The notes: generated by a model not told the origin, from the sequence alone. 64,000 nucleotides of DNA from Schistosoma haematobium (GCF_000699445.3 NC_067197.1:32533809-32597808), one strand, 5' to 3'. Shown: positions 36,260 to 50,000, counted from the stretch's first letter. Numbers and translations are program-made.

Positions 36260-38656
36260 TTCGATGTTTTCTCATGCTTCTTCTATAATTTCTGGTACCA
36301 ATATATACTTGCGTGACTCATTCTGAATTTTAAACGAACCTGATTCAGTCATACAGCATGCGAAAATTGAGTCAAGTTAACCTTCTTAATAATTTCATTG
36401 TTCTATAAGAAGTTATGACCTTCAGTGCACATACATGTCTTATTTTTATTTCCTTATATGTCTGTGTTAACGTATTTTGTATGTGCTTGTGCATCCATCA
36501 TATATTATTTTATCCAATCCTTGTCTCCTTGCCACACTACGCATTGTATATTTGGAGTTAAATTAGCGCTTATTATGAGTAGTACAGAGATTTCGTATGT
36601 TTGCTTCCCTTCTTTATTTATTATATTATTTGTCTAGGATAACGAGTTTATAAAATGTGCAAACACAAAACTCGTTCTCGTAATTGACCTGTTTTATTCC
36701 ATTATTCACGGACACGAATTGTGTCGATGATTACGTATGAGGGTAGGGGGCATGTATATGTCGTCAAAATCATCACACGATCGAATTGGAGTCAGATCGT
36801 TTGCACTAAAAATTACTGTCAGTAAGTAGATTTACTTCTACTTGAAATATTTAAGAAACTATATACATAATTAAAACCGAATTGATTTATTACTAGTGTA
36901 CATTATCGACATGCTAAATGTTTATCAGACAAATCAGCTGATGCAAATAATGTTTGAAATCAATGTAGAGTCTTGTGTTCTGAGAATGTCACTATTTTTG
37001 TATTATATCCAAATTCCTCAGTCACTTTAGCATTTACTTAAATATACATTAACATACGAGTTTATGTTGATTATGGTGTTACTGAACAATACTTTTATAG
37101 ATTTACATGGCCAACAGTTTTTTTGAAGACCTTATACAATCTCATATTTTTCAAACAAGATACGTACCCGTATCCGTGAGATAGAAGTAATCAGGCAACT
37201 GGAATCCAACATTCAACCACCAGGAGTCAAGACGATAGTCGTCAAATTAAGAGGTCAGGCAGAACAAAATTAATTCAGCTAGTAAAGCGCCAAACAAAGC
37301 CAAAGAAATCATACAAAATGTAAGAGAGTAAACAAAACGATGGGAATAACCTTTCTTGAGACATAACCAAGTCATTTTACATGTGACTGCAAAGATTTAG
37401 GAAAGTAACGCCATTCATGTGGAGACGTAGAATTACTGTAACAAGGAGTGCAAACATAAAGGGATTTTTGTACATATGCATACAAAAATATAAGCGACAT
37501 GTCAGTACTAAGATGAATGGGTATGCGAGTTACAAATTATTAATGGGACATCTTTATAAGCACTAAGACCGAAGGTAGAGATGTCAGCAGATACAAGTAC
37601 TGAGATAAATACACAGTTGCATTCAAAGTATTGAATTAATACTAGCATATAATCCTGTTAGTGAATTAGGTAAAACATGACTGAAAAAATGTTTGGAAGA
37701 AAACAAGTCGGTATAAATTATAACGTATATGGATTTACTACTTTAACGTCCAAACTGCTGTATTTTGTATTTCTGTGAAGAGGAGAAGCACTCTCAAGCA
37801 ATCTGAGGGCGGAATTCTACCGTCAAACTATATGTCGATTCAAGCATCAACAACCCAAATACGAAGGAGTAGTATGGGTTTATCCTTCTTTACACGCGGT
37901 GTGTCAATCATGTAAGAGGACACTTAGTAATTCGGAGAACTCCATTTGTGATGCTTACCCAAAACGTAATTCCCAGATAGATTTCATTTACATAACAGTT
38001 GTCATCATATTGTCGTCTAATATGTATATTATCTTGTACGTGCTGCTCTTCCTGTTTGCATGCTGATAAACAGTTTGTCATCGTACTAATTGTGACATTC
38101 ATGTTTTACTTGAGATCGTTCTTTGTTTTACTGCCCTTTGATTGGTCATGTATAGATTGCTTAGTTTCGCTCCATCTAACTGAAACTGGGGTGAGTTCAT
38201 TGTTTGTTAGGAATTTTTGATGTTGTTGTTGGCCGGTGATTGGTCAAACGACTTTTGTATTTCATATACCGTTATTACTTATTACTTGTAGAGCACCAAC
38301 TTAGGTGACCTGTTTGGATGATCAGGCTTTGCTCCTGTTGGTCGCGAATGGTGTGACCTCCTAACTTATGTCGGAGTCATACCATAAATAATACCTAACC
38401 TGCATCATCGTATCATAATACTAGCTTTCTCAACTGCTTGGAGACTGTCCAAAATAGATTACATTACCGCTAAAAAGGTGCACTAATAGGAACAGATTAT
38501 TGTAATATAAATGAGGATGCGTGTGATTGCCCATAATGTTGACATGACTAGTTCACGTTAACCAACCTTGATCTTGACGGTTTTCGATAGGCTGTAAAAC
38601 GTCAATTGACCTATCGTACAAGGTAGCAGAGGTTCAGACTGATGGACGATTTGACT
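36260..38656. other. 2,397 bp segment present only in the right arm
   Basis: The left arm jumps directly across this segment. ACT occurs at both borders (36257-36259 and 38654-38656) and once in the left arm. No transposase, RT, terminal repeat or tail is visible. The single longer frame at 36425-36637 is hydrophobic and not convincing. It is either an insertion with a 3 bp duplication or, equally well, a deletion in the left arm through 3 bp microhomology. Confidence 0.85.
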
Positions 38657-39961
38657 AGAGCTTGGTAATGTTTAGTTGACTCAATAAGTTTAACTACTCA
38701 GAATTTAGGCAAAATGGACTGATCAATATTCTTTTTAGGTCAAAGCGTAGTTTTATCGTGGTAGGACCACTTCTTTTTGCTTGACAACTAATCAGTTCAG
38801 GGTACTAAAGACCACGATAAAACAAATATGGCAACTGTTAGAACGAAAGCCTACGTAAAACAAAACTAACGCAGCCATTGAAGTAGCTGTGAATTCAAAA
38901 CCATAATAATAGATATCTATAGGTAATAATTTTATTTCGAACCAAAGAACACTTCACAGAACTGAATAAAATGAATGTATAATTGAAGGGAAGCAAAAGA
39001 CTATTGCCATAGGAAATACGCACAGAAGCTATTTTTCTACACACACCCGTAAAAATGTTACACGTAATTCATATTTTCGAAACATTTCTTCTAGTATTTG
39101 AAAAATGTACACATTTCTCCTGCTCGTTACCAACTGTTGTAAACTGTCTCTAGTTTTGTATGATTGTTGACTGTGCACAACAGTTTTAACACTCATTCCC
39201 AATTGGTGTACTAAATATTTCCCAAACACTAGGAGGTGTAAGCATGAGTCTTTATTTTATCCAATGTAAAAATCAGCCTTATCGAACACACACCCTTGTT
39301 AATTAACTGTTATCGGATCGTTTGCAATCCTGTACAGTATATATTACCGCCAACAACTAGGCTTATTGTGACATGTTTATTCAATTATTTTTGTAACACC
39401 AAATAAAACCGCACTTTCCCCTATTTGACACACTTTATATATGTGGATCACCACCGTAGATGATTTATATCGACTTATTGGAGGCATATTCGAGTTATAT
39501 GGGGATGGTGTGACGAACCAACCAACTTCGAAGTCACACCTCGCGGTCAGCATCTAACGTGAATTGTAGAATTATGGTCCACTATGATGTCAGTACTGCT
39601 CTAATAATAGACCTAATCCTTAAGTTGCAGATTTGTTACGATGTAACTGCCTGATCTATAAGATCTTACGTGGAAGTCACATCAATGTCTACACTGACTC
39701 ATCGTATCGTAACAGTTACCAATATATGATGAAGAACACATTCAGGCTGGAGATAGAACAATATATTTAATATGAGTAACAGCAAGTTGTACAGAGCGAC
39801 TATGCCTACGGGGCCGAGCCATGCCATCCGATCAACTGGAATAAATTCAACTCATTCTTTCCGCCTTCTCCATCGTTGGGTTTTTCTCCACGTTAGATCT
39901 TGAATATCTATTTTCCCAGTTGTCTCGTATTCATATTTGAGGATTGTGTGGTTAGGGCCCA

Positions 39962-40183
39962 ATGCCACTGCAGGATTATTCCTTTGACGTATCAAAGTAC
40001 TATGGCTGCTTGGAAGACCGTATAACACAAAGGACGTTATTATGGAAACACGTTAGTAGGGATGAGCACAAAGAAATAGCGAGCCCACCACCGTACGAGC
40101 CAGTTTATGACATACGACCAGCTGATGAGCGTTGGTTGTCCTTGATCTTGACAAGGATCGATGATTTGTTTGATATTCAGTGA
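39962..40183 (+). CDS. Unrecognised 73-residue open frame, right arm
   Basis: Mirror copy of 23638-23859. The stretch just upstream (about 39880-39970) resembles, in inverted orientation, a stretch at about 42560-42660, so the Gypsy relic lies between two inverted diverged copies of this flank. That makes a repeat origin as likely as a host gene. Confidence 0.3.
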   Translation: MPLQDYSFDVSKYYGCLEDRITQRTLLWKHVSRDEHKEIASPPPYEPVYDIRPADERWLSLILTRIDDLFDIQ

Positions 40184-40439
40184 CCCAAATGCCGGATGAT
40201 TTGACTAGGTCTCAGTGACATTTCACTTGCCCTACATATATAACCACACTTCTATTCAATATCTATCGTTTCACTGAAGCAATTGTAAAGAAAGAGACAT
40301 GATTGTTCGGTTATGTGCACACACATTACACACATCACATTATTGTTAACATTCAGAAATGTTAGATCGGAGCTGACTCACGGGACCTATTCAGGAATAC
40401 TATTGATGCGCAAGGTATTCGCCTACTGTAGAGCAAACT

Positions 40440-42200
40440 AGTGGCCATTCTGGATTACCCAGAAACGACCGCAGTCAAACGGTTACGCACGTTTGAGCTC
40501 ACGGTAAGTTTTTATCGACGGTTCTCATCAATTTACCCGTCTATCATAAGACCCTTGACAGATCAACCACGCAGGGATGCAAAATTCACCGATTTGTACG
40601 ACATTCTCCACAGTTAGGGAAATTAGAGCTAAAGCAACGACGCGTGTACACAAGGACATCAAAGAACTCATTAATGTCTCAGAGGACTATTCGGACTCAG
40701 CAATCAAAGGAGTCTTATGAAAATGGGTAAACAACACCTGTCAATTTTCAGCATTATTCTCGACACGGTCGACACTGAATCGAGGTATAGCATTTTCAGA
40801 AAGGGATCACAAGCCATGTACTGTGCTGTTGCCGCTTTCACCTTTATATAGAAGGTCAGGAATTCGCTCTATTTATGAATTGTAGAATGCTTACTTTTTC
40901 TCTAATCCCGAATACAGACAAGTATTCTCGTCGTGAGTCTCGACAAGTTGACTATATTTCACAGATCATTTCAGATATAAAACATATTTCAACGATAAAC
41001 AATGTAGTAGCAGACGCCTTGTCTCGTATGACCTGTTAGAACAGTTTCCAGGGTATCGACCTTCTCAAGCTCTTCCCTATTCAAAAAGAAGACATTGATG
41101 TTCAGTCCGAGTTATCTTCGACAACCTTGGAACTGTGTATTTAAACATATGGGAAAAAGTAAAGAAACTTTGAAATGTGACACATCTAAAGGTATAGACC
41201 GTCCAGTCTTACCGGGACATGATCGACGCAATGTCTTCAATACGCTGCACAACCTTGCGCATACAGGTGTTCGAGCAACCATCATGCTCATCACATAACT
41301 AGTTTCCTGACCTGGTATGAACAAAGACGTAATGAAGTGTGCACGCATCTGTGTGAGCTTCCAGAAATTCAAGGTGATTAGACACGACAAATATCCCTCA
41401 GGCTCATCTAGAACTCCAGACACTCGTTTTGACCATGTTCATCTGGATTTGGTAGGACTCTCACCAGATTCAAATGGATATTCTTACGCCTTAACTTGTG
41501 TAGACGACTTCACGCGATAGCCAGAAACAGCAGCATCAAGGACATTACTACTGATAGAGTGGCCTGCGCTTTCGACAAGCGGTGAGTAGCAAATTTCGAC
41601 TGCTCTTCACCTATCACTACAGACCGTAGACTCTGGTTCGAATCTGGACTTTTCCTTTGTCTTGCTACACTACTAGGAATCACACAAATCCGAACAACCA
41701 CCTTCCATTCACAAGCGAACGGTTTGTTAGGACGCTTTCACCGACAGTTGAAAGCTTCACTCTCAGCAGTAAATGCTTCACAGTGTTTTGACGCTATTCT
41801 GCTCGTTTTATTTGGCATTCACAATGCAGTGAAATCTGACATTGGATTCACTGCAGGTCAACTGGATTAGGGAACGGCATTTCGACTTCTAGGAGTATTC
41901 GTAGATCCTTCATCCTCAATGAATGAGGATCCGAAATCCTACTCAAGCATGGATGAAAACGCCGGGCGTTTGGTTAAACCTGTTTCCACTCGATAGCAGC
42001 CAACGAGTGTTGTCGTTCGACTCGACTTACAACATAGTACACACAATTTTGTATGTCGCGACTCATTACGACGACCATTCGGAAAGGGTATACGAAAGAC
42101 CTTTCAAAGCTCCACATCACTAACCTAAACACTATATAGTCGATAGAATAGAACAAGTGATAACGTCAGCATCTACCGTTTTAATGTTGTTTATTTAGAG
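40440..42200 (+). pseudogene. Gypsy/Ty3-type pol remnant, right arm
   Basis: In order: the RT thumb region (VSFYRRF...IIRPLTD, about 40510-40560), the end of RNase H (RRESRQVDYISQI...NNVVADALSRM, about 40920-41030), the integrase zinc-binding region (NTLHNLAHTGVRATI, about 41240-41290), the integrase core start (DHVHLDLVGLSP and CVDDFTR, about 41430-41520), and a C-terminal integrase-like tail (about 42000-42200). Multiple stops and shifts show an old, inactive copy. No convincing direct LTRs were found. Confidence 0.87.
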
Positions 42201-43353
42201 GGAAACCGTAATATTGTTGATATTCCTACGATATTCTCGAACGACACGAGCCTCATAACTACTATACATCACTCGATAATAAATAATCACGAAGAAACTA
42301 CTCTGATATCTGACAACCGGCCCAAAAGACCGAGCTCTGGAAAATAGATAAGGTTTCCTGAACACTTGAACAATTGTTGTGCGTAGAACACTGTACAGCA
42401 TTTTGTTATATTTCAATTTTTTGTATTACTTTGTGAAAAGACCCAAAACGAACATCATTTTTTCTAATATACTCACATATGTGTGTATATTTGTTTCCTA
42501 AGAAAACGCGAAAACTATAATTATGCAAAAATGTTTTTACATTACAGTATGGTAATAGTGCGCATGTATGTAGTGGCATTGGTACCAACCACACAATCCA
42601 CAAATTTGAACATGTGGTAAATGGGAAAATGGCTATTCAACGGTTAACATGAAAAGATCATAAAAATTAGGTAATTACACGATGACAAATACACAATCTA
42701 GGTTCAGTATTATGGCGATAAAAATGACGAACTAGACCACAATTCTATATATATACCAGTCTACTTTTCTTATTCTCGTCCGTTTTGTGTCGTTACTCAC
42801 GTGCGAGTGTTTTTCGACACGCACTTAAAATTTCTTTGGCTTAATTTTGTAGGATGAAGCGACAAAAAACGACGAATAGAAATTTTCATTGGATATTTGT
42901 CATTGTTGTGTTGTAGCACATGGCCCCGCATATTAGGGACGGACAACCAGAAATCGCAGAACATAGCAAGCTATTAGATAAGTGATTACCAACGACAGGC
43001 TCGTTGAGCTTAAAATTGTGACCGTCCACGTCTTGTGGTCATCACAGCCCTAGTTGATGGGGAGTGAGCTGTAGCGGCTAATAAATTCCCGAAAGAATTA
43101 GTACTGTAAATGTTCGACATTGATGGTCACCGTACTAATTTTACTGGATGTGCCTAGCCGAAGGCGCTCGGTCACTCATCTTCACCAGATGGCTAGTGAA
43201 TACGCCTTGGCACTCTTTCCGTCTAACTGCCAACCTACCTAGATCAAAAGCTTCTCGGTATGTCGTTAGCGTTCCATATGTATTTTCGAACTCCATCATT
43301 TTTGACTTCTGATTTGGCTTAGTTGGCATACTACGATTACAAAGATGTTACGC

Positions 43354-44006
43354 GTAGAAACATTACCAAACTCCGACTACGTGAGGCTTATTTCTCTGCT
43401 TTGATGACTGTACAACACAAACGACATTATTACAGAAATACATTAGTAAGAGCACTGTTAATTCTTAACTGCGGTGGCGTCATTACATATACCTGAATGA
43501 TCTGGCAGGCAGTAGATACGAAAAATTCCTAAAACATAAAATGGAAAATATACAGACGTCATAGTGAGCGAAAACAAGATGTTTCTAATGGAGCACTTGC
43601 TTTCCGAACCTTATTCAATATGACAAAGGGATTTATACATAGTAGTTTAAACCACGTTTTGGAGTCATTAAAAAAAATCGAACAAACGAAATGACATCTC
43701 GAAAGCTATAAATAAGGATGATAATCGTTCACAGATGAAGACCAAGGTAATCATCCTTGCAGGGTCTCATCAATAAGGACCAAATTAGAGGTTTTATACA
43801 TAATAATCCATTACATATCAATTATTTCAGCGTTTACACAGTCTTGAATATATGTGATCTAGGTCTCAGGAAAACAATATATTAATTTCCAGTTCAGTTT
43901 CCTTTTGTGACGATCATTTCTTATAACAATGCAGAGAGATTTGTAAGGTTGGCCCCGCTGCATTCAAAGCTTGAACTTGTTGTTAAATTCTGTGTGAGAT
44001 CTACCT
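43354..44006. other. Region between the palindrome and MON2; probable MON2 5' flank
   Basis: The first 90 or so bases resemble about 39970-40075 (for example ACAACACAAACGACATTATTAC versus ATAACACAAAGGACGTTATTAT, quoted in part). The remainder lies immediately upstream of the MON2 start codon and should hold its promoter and 5'UTR, but no core-promoter motif is convincing. Confidence 0.5.
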
Positions 44007-47000
44007 ATGTCGGACAGAGACACTGCATCACTGCTCAAATTCACGGAGAATGTGCTTCAAGATTATCGCAGTCTTATTTCAGAAACAAAGCGGAGATTTG
44101 TTCCTATTAAAGAAGTAGTCACATTCAAAATTTTGACATTTCTAGGCAACTGAATCACAAATTCCTAAATTAAGAGCTATCATAAACAGTGACACTGAAC
44201 TCCGTGGAGGTTAGTTATTATTTTATTTGTTTAATCATTGAATAGCCTTACAGGGATCGTGCAGTTCTCTAATTTCTCCATTTTTAAATGGTTGCCTTTC
44301 GAAAAACCAGAAGATAATAGTATTGTGTCTAACGGCACTTCAGCGTTTCATCAATCAGAGGTGTTTATCAGAGGTAAATTATTTGTTGTCTTTGACTTGT
44401 TCAGGATGCCTCTGAAGCTATCGTTAGTACACTTTGGCAGCTTGCGGAGTCGAATATAGAGGAATTACGCCTACTTCAGACGACCATATTGCTTCTCACA
44501 AGCTCATCCTTGATACGTGGACCTCAACTTGCGAAAGTAAATCGTACACCCTGAACATTTTTTTAATATTTTCGAAACATGCTGATATGGACGCCATTAG
44601 CTAGGTTTTGATAACCCAATTACATGTGTTTGTGGTTGTGTAAATTGTAAATGGAGTCCAAGTTAGTATGTATACCTCTTTTTAACATTCCCGTATTTGT
44701 GTCCTCATGGTTTTCTGACTTACTTTACAACTAAATGAAAATCTTTATGCAGTGAATATATTAATGGCTCGAGGACTGCTTTTATTACTCTTGCCATTAA
44801 TAACCATAGCTAAGCAGGTGATATAATTACTGTTCATGATAATTAGAATATGATTATTTTTTATCTCCATCTGATAAGCACAGAGGAATGTCATTAAATG
44901 AATCGTCTATAGTATCATGTCAATATCAGGTTTTATCAGCTCTGAGCTTTCCCACGCACCATTACCATCTTATTTGTCTAAACAACAAAAATATATCTTA
45001 ATTAAAAAGTGGCATAGGTTTGCGACATTAGTGGCTACATATTTATAGATCTGTTGATCATACAAATGAGATATGAGTGTAGAAATCACTGGCTTTAGAT
45101 TGTAAGTGATCAGCGGTCAGATAGGACCATTTAGTTCTTGTATTGTAAAGTATAATTTTCTTATGGTGTTACTATGTATTCTCATCTGGTTACCGTTCTC
45201 GCTATTCCATCCTTAAGGTATCCTGAAATAATTTGGGTCTACAGAAATCACTTTGATCGAGTAAGTTAGGATAGCACCAAGTAAGACGTTCTACTTGTAC
45301 ACACTTGCTACAAAATTAGTTTGTTAACTGGCACTAAATATTACTCTGTAATCTTGCCAATTTCAATTCACTAAGCTATAAGGAAGATCTGATGTGCTCA
45401 GTCAAATTTGAATAAGTAAGCGCAGTTTGAATTCCTGAACATGCTTTGAAAATAAGTCCCTAAACCATTAATGTGTTATTTCTATGCTTGGATTCTAAAA
45501 CTGTCTCCTTATTTTTCTCTTAGGCCTTCACCATTTGTTTGAAGCTTCATCTTTCGAAGTCACCTTCCACTGTAAACACAGCAGCAGCAGCTGTTCGCCA
45601 ATGTGCAAGTGCTATTTTTGACCGTGTGTTCAAGGAAGAGTTGATCATACAACCTACGGATTCCAGTAAACAAAAAGCTACACGTAAGTTCAATCTTCTC
45701 CAATTAGCCAGAAAATTGTGATTTTCGGGACTATAGTTATTAGTATTACAAAAACCGTAACTCAAAAAAATTATCATCGGATTTTCTGCATTCCATCAGA
45801 TACTTCCTCTAATTTGTTCTCGAAATTACATTAGCGTTTCCCAGCGAAAATGAATTGTTTCTTTAGTTCGTTTCTTATATAGGTATCACTTTGACTTCCA
45901 CTTCCTTGATAGTGTTTAATATCGGGCTCTAGTAATTTTTTATATTACGTTTTACACTTTCGAAATTTTAGCCGGAGTCGACGATATTCTTCCTGTTAAC
46001 CCTCTGGACTTGAAGTCCTCTGAAAGGGATGCCTATATGCTTTTTCAGGTAAGCAGTTCCAATCTCGATCGTTTGTAGTTAACGCCTAACACTTCCAAAG
46101 ATTTTGTTTGATGCATATATCACAGTTGTTAGTTTATTTAAGCTGTATGTCGTTTGTTGTTTTACTGTACACGTTTGATATACTTCTGTGGATGGTATTG
46201 ACTATAGTTTACTTCCTGTCCTTTACATGTACAAATTTTCTATAGATAATCTTGAGTTTAATTCATAATTCGGTGGACTTGTTTTTAGAAAATCTTTAGT
46301 ACTTGTGGCAGTAACTAAACATAGGGAAAACCCGAATTTTTGAATCCCGGTGGCACCGAACCTATCTGTGAGTTTTACGGTCAATTGTTATTAAACTCTA
46401 TGCTAATAATAATGAAAGATGAGCTTTGTATTTCGGACACAAATTTTACAATGTAGATTATTGAAATATGGCATTCTTTCCAAATCTGGTGATTACACCA
46501 TATCTCTAAGTTGTTGAATTTTGACTGACACTGAAAATTTAGATAGACTGATTTAGTTGGGATCTAATGGTTGTTTCATATAAACAAACGTTCCTTGCTA
46601 GTGTAAAAAAAATGTTTTCAAGTAAATTGTTTTTTACCTTGTTATATATACTGGCAATTGATATGAGTTCAATGAGTGTTCACTTGTTTCTGTACATATT
46701 AAATCATCAGTAGTTTGTTACCGTTCTGTTAACTTTTCTGTAGGATATTTGCCTACTAATAAGTGACGATACATGTATTTGGTTGTGTGGCACAATACAG
46801 ATAAATAAAGTCCTGGGTCTGGAGCTAGTTGAATCGCTTATCTTTTCTTATCCTAGTTTATTTTGTCAGGTGAGTTTTAATTTGGCTGTGTTAGTAACTA
46901 TGCTTTTTGTTGGCTTCCATCACAATTGCGAGGTACATTTAAAAAGCCAACTCTAATCACATCTTTGTCTGATTTCGGCATGCGAATAAGACTAATAATA

Positions 47001-50000
47001 TTTTCAACTCTTATGAACAACGCATACATGTATAGAAAAGTCATGTTCCCGCAGGTCATCCCGATATGTATAGTAATAGTATTTTTGAAAATAAAGTCAA
47101 GCATAAGTATTATTTTTATAGATATAAGATTCGTTCATATTATGAGTTTGAAGGAAAATGTAGGGCATATCTGTTGTAAATTCTCTTCGTACGACCCAGT
47201 TACTCTTATTGATTAGCAATCTCGGACGCTACCTCACTCGACAAGTCCCCAAATCAGAACACGGTTGAACAAGAGCGTAGTTATATTCCAAATAAACACG
47301 GTTGGATAAAAGTAAGAATCGCAATCAGGAAGACGTTAGTATTCTAGAGTCTTCTCCAAGTATCCGCTACCGCTAATTGGTTAAGGAGTAGCCAGTCAGC
47401 GTGCCTCAACACATTCCTGCGTGGGAAATGCTTTAATCCAATCCATATCCTGCTAACAATATTGATTTATGATGAAGTGATGAGATTGAGATTATTGATG
47501 ACTGGTTCTCTTCACGAAAACTAAATTCTCAATTGAGACTAGGCTACTGTAAGAGTGTTTCTTCAGCAACTCATTATGAATTATTAACATACTATAGTCG
47601 GATGCGTAATGGCTTTTTTGAATATCCTTCCCAAGTGCATCAGGTTTCATATCACTATTACACAAATTTTGTCTGATTGACTGGCTTCAACTGTACCACA
47701 TCTCAACTTCTTTGTTCTTAAAGTAGTTCAACTGATGTATCATGTGCTGTGCAGCGTTTTTGAGTATAAAGATGAGGACCAAGAGTAACAAAAGCTTGTT
47801 CTAATTTGGTTCATAGTGTAGGAATTTCATTAAAAGGCGAGTATTTTACTAGTAAATGTTAAAATAAGTGTAATATATACTGGTCGTAAACTATGAAGAT
47901 GCGCTGGAGTTAGGAAGAAATAATTGCTTATTACGTTGTAGTTTTTAGCATTTGTTTGGTCGTTATCGGTTGTCTACTACATACTTGTATATGGTATTTA
48001 ACCAATGAAGCCTGTTCTTTTTACATTCCAACACAGCATCCTGCTTTTGCATATTTACTGAAAACGAATTTATGCCCACTGGTGATAAAATTATTTTCTC
48101 CAAGTTTAAAATTGCACTTAACTCCATTGGCTACGTCTGGTGGTGGGGGGATAACAGATGTCGCCTCAGCTGCGTTCGCTGCTGCAACGGCTGCATTAAC
48201 TAGTGTCAGTGGAGTGACATCATCGTTGTCATCACTATCATCACCGTCTGGTGTTTCGAATGACGTGATGAATAGTGAAAAACCGAATTTCGCATTGTTT
48301 GTTCGTTTGAAACGTTTGGTCATTGTCATCGTCAATCATTACTTCCATCTTTTGGTAAGTTGGGTTAGATTCAACTCTGACGAAGTGAATATGTATGATT
48401 CAATAGCTTCAGTTATAAACATGGCTTTAAGCATGAGTAAGATTGCACTTCTAGTCAAAGCTTTCGGCTAAAATACTTTTGAATATCGTGCTAACTATCA
48501 TCCACATTTAATTCCTGTTTGATATTGAGTAAAGTCTTCTACTGCTGTCCCTGATGGTGAGTGGTTTTAGTGTTTCTGAGACATTCGTAAAGAATCAAAT
48601 TACTGTTATTTTCCTTGCTTCACTCAGCCTTTTTAGTGACTATAAATAAACAATACATTTGTAATATCCCAGTGAGTAGAAAAATTAAATGTTCTGACGT
48701 TTCGTAACTTAGTGTAAGCCACTTCGGAGAATAAATAAATAACCAAATCAAAATTAATCCAAGTTTAAATAGTACAAACGAAACAACAAGTATATTATGT
48801 TATAATATCTTGGATTACGTTTATATTTTGATCTGTCCGTCCTCTTGAGGATGATTTAATCCACATAATATGTTTATCATATTCACTACTTCGATTTTTA
48901 TTTTTCACAGTTTTGTGTTGATTTTTTCCACCATTGATAACGTGTTCACAGATGCTGTAGAATGACATTTCCACAACATATGTCCAAAGGCATTATAAAT
49001 AAATAATTGCATTTTTGCAATAGTCATTAGCCTAGTTTAGTCTCATTTAATTTCTTGAATAAATGCTGTGTTGAAGATTGAACTTTTGTTTTGTTTGGTT
49101 ACCAGATAAATAGGTTGCAAATTGTACATGTTTATTATCCTAAATATTTGAAGTTAGGAGTATTCATCTGTATAATCAAGTGGTATCACGTACTTTCTAA
49201 TCTCTTTCCAAACTAATTATACTTCAACCATCATTGAGAAGTCGTTTTATGCAACGAAAAAAATTTTTTATAGCCCTTTTAGAAAAAATACCATAATGCT
49301 TTCTTTTTGCTGATACTTTAAGTAGTATTCCAATTATTTCTGTTTGGATAGTCAAATTTTTAACATTAAAGAAAACTACTTTTTGTTCTGTTCATATATA
49401 TTTTTAAAAAAAATATTCAGAATACAGAATGTGAAATCTATCTCTCGTTGCTTATACGATTTTTGGATGTGAATAAGTTATTGTGGCAACGTGCATTGGC
49501 ATTAGAAGTTCTATTTAAAATTGTGGAACAACCTGAATTAGTTAAGTAAGATTCAAACTACTTAATTATACTTTGATATACCAATTTTTTAAAATGTATA
49601 ATTTTAAACTGAATATTCATTTTATTTCATGGATCTTTAAAGTTAGTATATTTGATGAGGTAAACATTAAGTCGAAAATGAAAAATATGTTTTTGATTTA
49701 TCAATCAGGAAATCGGTTTTTTTAGAAGATTAACATTTTAGAATATAACTACCATAATCAAAGTGATTATGAACGAGGGAGGATTTATGTAAGGAGTATA
49801 CTGTTCATTGGTAAATCAAAAAGTTACTGAAATTACTTCTTGTAACTGGCCATAAATGAATAGGATTATGTATCTATTTATTTAAACACATGAACATTTG
49901 TACAAAGAAGCACCACACAAATAACTGAATCGTGTGTAATTCAAAATACTCCCCAAGCGCCCAGATCAAAGCAGATAGTTTTAATAGGGGGCCACATTTT

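Larger units (their letters stand above)
31850..43353 (-). repeat. Right arm of a giant palindrome
   Basis: This is the inverted copy of 20469-29573, longer by a 2,397 bp segment at 36260-38656. The outer border at 43353 lies inside a repeat whose relative sits at about 39970-40075. Stretches without separate entries (31850-32450, 33870-35600, 38657-39960, 42225-43353) hold no gene that I recognise. Confidence 0.97.

Noticed and set aside
20469..43353. Palindrome as a simple sequencing hairpin artefact
   Set aside because: The arms carry many independent substitutions and a 2.4 kb indel, and a unique spacer separates them; fold-back artefacts would be identical and usually without a long spacer.
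47956..48036. Upstream extension of the open frame into MON2 exon at 48037
   Set aside because: It is intron sequence before a cacag acceptor; the conserved protein begins at the acceptor.
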